A stretch of 7,394 nucleotides of DNA from Bacteroidales bacterium Bact_07. Lineage in GTDB: Bacteria; Bacteroidota; Bacteroidia; Bacteroidales; Tenuifilaceae. The stretch spans positions 1 to 7,394 of the forward strand of contig LUYY01000234.1 of assembly GCA_001603415.1 (NCBI GenBank). Reading direction: 5' to 3'. How positions within the stretch are numbered: the first letter of the stretch is position 1; each line of letters starts with the position of its first letter. Position numbers and translations under genes: made by a program. Under the pieces are notes generated by a model. The model was not told the DNA's origin. It did not search any database and worked only from the letters and a program-made list of their open reading frames with translations. Below are positions 5,296 through 7,394 of the stretch, piece after piece.

Positions 5296-6525
5296 ATGAA
5301 ACGATTTTTTGCCATATTCTGGATTATTGCATCTGGAGTCCTATTTACTCTGAGTAACTCGGTAAGGGCACAGGATAAAGCATCAACCGATAGTTACGTT
5401 TTACTCATCTCGCTCGATGGTTTCAGGTGGGACTACCCAAACATTTATAGTACGCCCAATATCAACGTGTTTGGAAATAGTGGCGTTCGGGCTCAGTCGC
5501 TCATTAGCTGCTACCCATCAAAAACGTTTCCTAACCATTACAGCATTGCAACTGGTTTACACCCCGACCATCACGGTATTGTCAACAATTCGTTCTACGA
5601 CGAGGAGTTGGGCTACTACCGGTTAGGCGATAGGAAAAGCGTTGAAAACGGCAAGTTTTACGGTGGTGAACCTATTTGGGTAACCGCCGAAAAGCAGGGT
5701 GTTAAAACAGCATCGTTTTACTGGGTAGGCTCAGAGGCGCCCGTTCAGGGCATACAGCCCACCTACTGGAAGCGATACGCTCAAAAGGTACCCTTTGTTC
5801 AACGGGTCGATACCGTTTTGAAATGGTTATCGTTACCGGTTGATCAACGCCCACGCTTGGTTACCTTCTATTACCACGAACCCGACTGGGTTAGCCACGA
5901 CTTTGGCCCTGTTTCGCCTCAAACCCAAAAGGTGGTTGAGCAGCTCGATAGCTTAATCGGTTATTTTCTTAATCGCTTGGCGGAATTGCCAATTGCCGGA
6001 AATCTGAATATTATAATACTGTCCGATCATGGTATGACAGAGATTTCCACTGAAAGGGTAGTTAACCTTTCGGAGTATTTCAACAAGGATATCTTCAAGT
6101 ACATATCGGGAGGTAATCCTGTTTATACACTGCAACCATTACCTGAAAATTACCGCGAGGTGCTAACCAAATTAAAATCCATTCCTCACCTAAAGGTGTG
6201 GGAGCGCAACGAGATTCCCAAACGCTATGTTTACGGCGATAACCCTCGTGTAAACGATATTCTGGTTGAGGCTGAGTTGGGGTGGAGCGTAACCTGGAGC
6301 CACGATAAGGAAAGCTATACAGGCGGAACACACGGTTACGATAACTTAATTCCCGATATGCAAGGAATTTTCTATGCCCGTGGCCCCGCTTTCAAAAGCG
6401 GGTATGTGCACCCGTCGTTTTACAATGTTAACGTTTACTCTATCATTGCCAATATCCTGAACCTAAAACCTGCAAAAACCGATGGGAGTTTAGATGAGGT
6501 GGCGGGAATGCTAATGACCAAATAA
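5296..6525 (+). CDS. Exported type I phosphodiesterase / nucleotide pyrophosphatase (NPP, alkaline phosphatase superfamily)
   Basis: A predicted periplasmic two-zinc enzyme of the ectonucleotide pyrophosphatase/phosphodiesterase family, cleaving phosphodiester bonds such as those in nucleotides. A signal peptide (residues 1-25, likely cut at RA/Gln26) precedes the catalytic domain. All expected site residues are visible: Asp41 (ISLDGFRWDY), nucleophile Thr77 (SKTFPNHYS), Asn98, Asp197 and His201 (EPDWVSH), Asp244 and His245 (SDHGM), and His346 (GTHGYDN). Spacing up to His245 agrees with the Xanthomonas NPP numbering at a constant offset of 13 (Asp54, Thr90, Asn111, Asp210, His214, Asp257, His258), so the core is intact; a 4-residue deletion lies before the last His. 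The 409-aa length is normal for bacterial members. It has no lipobox and no T9SS tail, hence periplasm. Whether the substrate is nucleotide or phospholipid headgroup is not determined. It lies 44 nt after the photolyase gene without a clear promoter and converges with the next gene. Confidence 0.93.
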   Translation: MKRFFAIFWIIASGVLFTLSNSVRAQDKASTDSYVLLISLDGFRWDYPNIYSTPNINVFGNSGVRAQSLISCYPSKTFPNHYSIATGLHPDHHGIVNNSFYDEELGYYRLGDRKSVENGKFYGGEPIWVTAEKQGVKTASFYWVGSEAPVQGIQPTYWKRYAQKVPFVQRVDTVLKWLSLPVDQRPRLVTFYYHEPDWVSHDFGPVSPQTQKVVEQLDSLIGYFLNRLAELPIAGNLNIIILSDHGMTEISTERVVNLSEYFNKDIFKYISGGNPVYTLQPLPENYREVLTKLKSIPHLKVWERNEIPKRYVYGDNPRVNDILVEAELGWSVTWSHDKESYTGGTHGYDNLIPDMQGIFYARGPAFKSGYVHPSFYNVNVYSIIANILNLKPAKTDGSLDEVAGMLMTK

Positions 6526-6530
6526 TCGTA

Positions 6531-7364
6531 TTAATTATCTTCTTTATACGCTGTTGATGAACGGTAAGCACCAATACAACCAGTTCCGTTCTCAATGTTT
6601 GTCATTACTTCAAAGGTTGGATTATAAAAATTACTATACCCTAACCTGTTTAATTTTAAACTCATATAAAAATGGAACGTTTCTTCAGTAATGGTGAATA
6701 ACCTAATTCTGAATTTATTTTTACTATTAAAATCAACTAGTATTACTTTTGAAATAATGGCTTGTTTACCATTAAATAATGCATCGTCAAAAATATCATT
6801 TGGCGAAAATAATTCATAGCTATCATCATTTATTGGGACATAATCGCCACCTTTTTGTATTTCAATTCTGGTTGCATAATAGTTTTTTTCATGAGGATCT
6901 GTAAAGTATATTTTAAATGTTCGTTCCATGTTGTTCTGGGAGCGCAAGATTTGTACACTATCTATTGCAACTTTATTTGGTCTTTGTATAGGCTTATTGT
7001 AAACCTTTTCACCATTTATAAGATTTGCTTCAAACTTAAAAAAAGCATTGCTATTACTATCCAATAAAAAATTGGGATCTGTTCCATAGGTATTCGCATC
7101 AATTCGTTCAAGTGCTACTATTAGTTGGTTATCAGCAAATAATTTTATTTCAGAATTGGGAATAGTATCTGACCCTTCTGAATAGGGAGGAATAGTTTTA
7201 CCAAAATAGATATTGTGAATGGTGCTATCGCCAATAAAACCTAATAATACATATTTTGGATGATAGGAAGGTAATTCTAAATCAATAGTTTTACTAATTT
7301 CACAGCTAGTAAGGCTAAAAAATAAAACTACTATTAAAAAACTAATTTTAACTAACCTTTTCAT
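6531..7364 (-). CDS. DUF4249-like lipoprotein
   Basis: A 277-aa predicted lipoprotein. A basic start (MKRLVK), a hydrophobic helix and a lipobox LTSC put the lipidated Cys at position 21. DUF4249 features are a beta-rich body, TDP (155-157, the usual DP before an aromatic YY pair), FDDALFNGK (192-200) and the C-terminal TNIENGTGCIGAY (255-267). The family is largely restricted to Bacteroidota and typically encoded beside a TonB-dependent outer-membrane receptor; its molecular function is unknown. The gene fits that setting: its ATG lies 5 nt after what reads as the stop of a beta-barrel gene entering from the right edge. It is much more AT-rich than its neighbours (15, 19 and 16 G/C per 60 nt at 6601, 6841 and 7021, against 34 and 33 at 5881 and 6241 in the NPP gene), suggesting a different origin or weaker codon selection. 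No Shine-Dalgarno is seen; coupling to the upstream gene is likely. Confidence 0.8.
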   Translation of the reverse strand: MKRLVKISFLIVVLFFSLTSCEISKTIDLELPSYHPKYVLLGFIGDSTIHNIYFGKTIPPYSEGSDTIPNSEIKLFADNQLIVALERIDANTYGTDPNFLLDSNSNAFFKFEANLINGEKVYNKPIQRPNKVAIDSVQILRSQNNMERTFKIYFTDPHEKNYYATRIEIQKGGDYVPINDDSYELFSPNDIFDDALFNGKQAIISKVILVDFNSKNKFRIRLFTITEETFHFYMSLKLNRLGYSNFYNPTFEVMTNIENGTGCIGAYRSSTAYKEDN

Positions 7365-7369
7365 GGATT

Positions 7370-7394
7370 TTAGAATTTATAAATAATATTAAAC
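7370..7394 (-). CDS. Partial: probable C-terminus of an outer-membrane beta-barrel (TonB-receptor-like) gene
   Basis: On the minus strand, 7393 down to 7370 reads FNIIYKF then TAA. Alternating hydrophobic residues ending in a terminal Phe are the classic last strand of an outer-membrane beta barrel recognised by BamA. The stop lies 5 nt before the DUF4249-like start, matching the common receptor-then-DUF4249 gene order. Only seven codons are in the window, so this is inference from a short peptide plus context. Confidence 0.5.

Noticed and set aside
1..7394. tRNA or rRNA genes, CRISPR arrays, transposases, integrases
   Set aside because: None seen on either strand by reading; no cloverleaf-like segments, spaced direct repeats of CRISPR type or mobile-element proteins.

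Overview
The window looks like a chromosomal segment of a Bacteroidota (Bacteroidetes) bacterium, probably Bacteroidales/Marinilabiliales-like. The evidence is a secreted protein with a type IX secretion (T9SS) sorting domain, a DUF4249-type lipoprotein, promoters fitting the Bacteroidota pattern (TTG, about 20 bp, TAnnTTTG), mostly absent Shine-Dalgarno sequences, and Gln right after predicted signal-peptide cleavage sites. The order-level placement is inference.

Layout. 1-32: terminator of an unseen upstream gene. 36-66: promoter. 88-1290 (+): phosphofructokinase with the residues of a PPi-dependent enzyme, followed after 2 nt by a small DUF2784-like membrane protein (1293-1679), which carries a perfect 11-bp hairpin inside its coding sequence and ends inside a heptanucleotide tandem repeat. 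1766-2452 (-): TrmJ/SpoU-type tRNA 2'-O-methyltransferase, convergent with the first two genes. 2453-2724: the longest gene-free stretch, holding an imperfect inverted repeat, a small dyad and a good promoter for the next gene. 2725-3756 (+): secreted T9SS cargo protein of unknown function, closed by a strong terminator (3773-3800). 3890-5251 (+): class II CPD photolyase. 5296-6525 (+): exported nucleotide pyrophosphatase/phosphodiesterase. 6531-7364 (-): AT-rich DUF4249-like lipoprotein, preceded at the right edge by what reads as the last seven codons of an outer-membrane beta-barrel gene (7370-7394), so a TonB-receptor/DUF4249 pair probably continues beyond the window.

The genes do not form one pathway. 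They are housekeeping or repair functions (glycolysis, tRNA modification, photorepair) beside cell-envelope and secreted functions. Base composition drops sharply at about 6530, where two genes converge with only 5 nt between their stop codons; this may mark the edge of an accessory or acquired locus. I found no clear new defence or mobile system. The features most worth checking are the in-gene hairpin, the stop-spanning heptad repeat, the structured intergenic element at 2525-2618, and the DUF4249/barrel pair.
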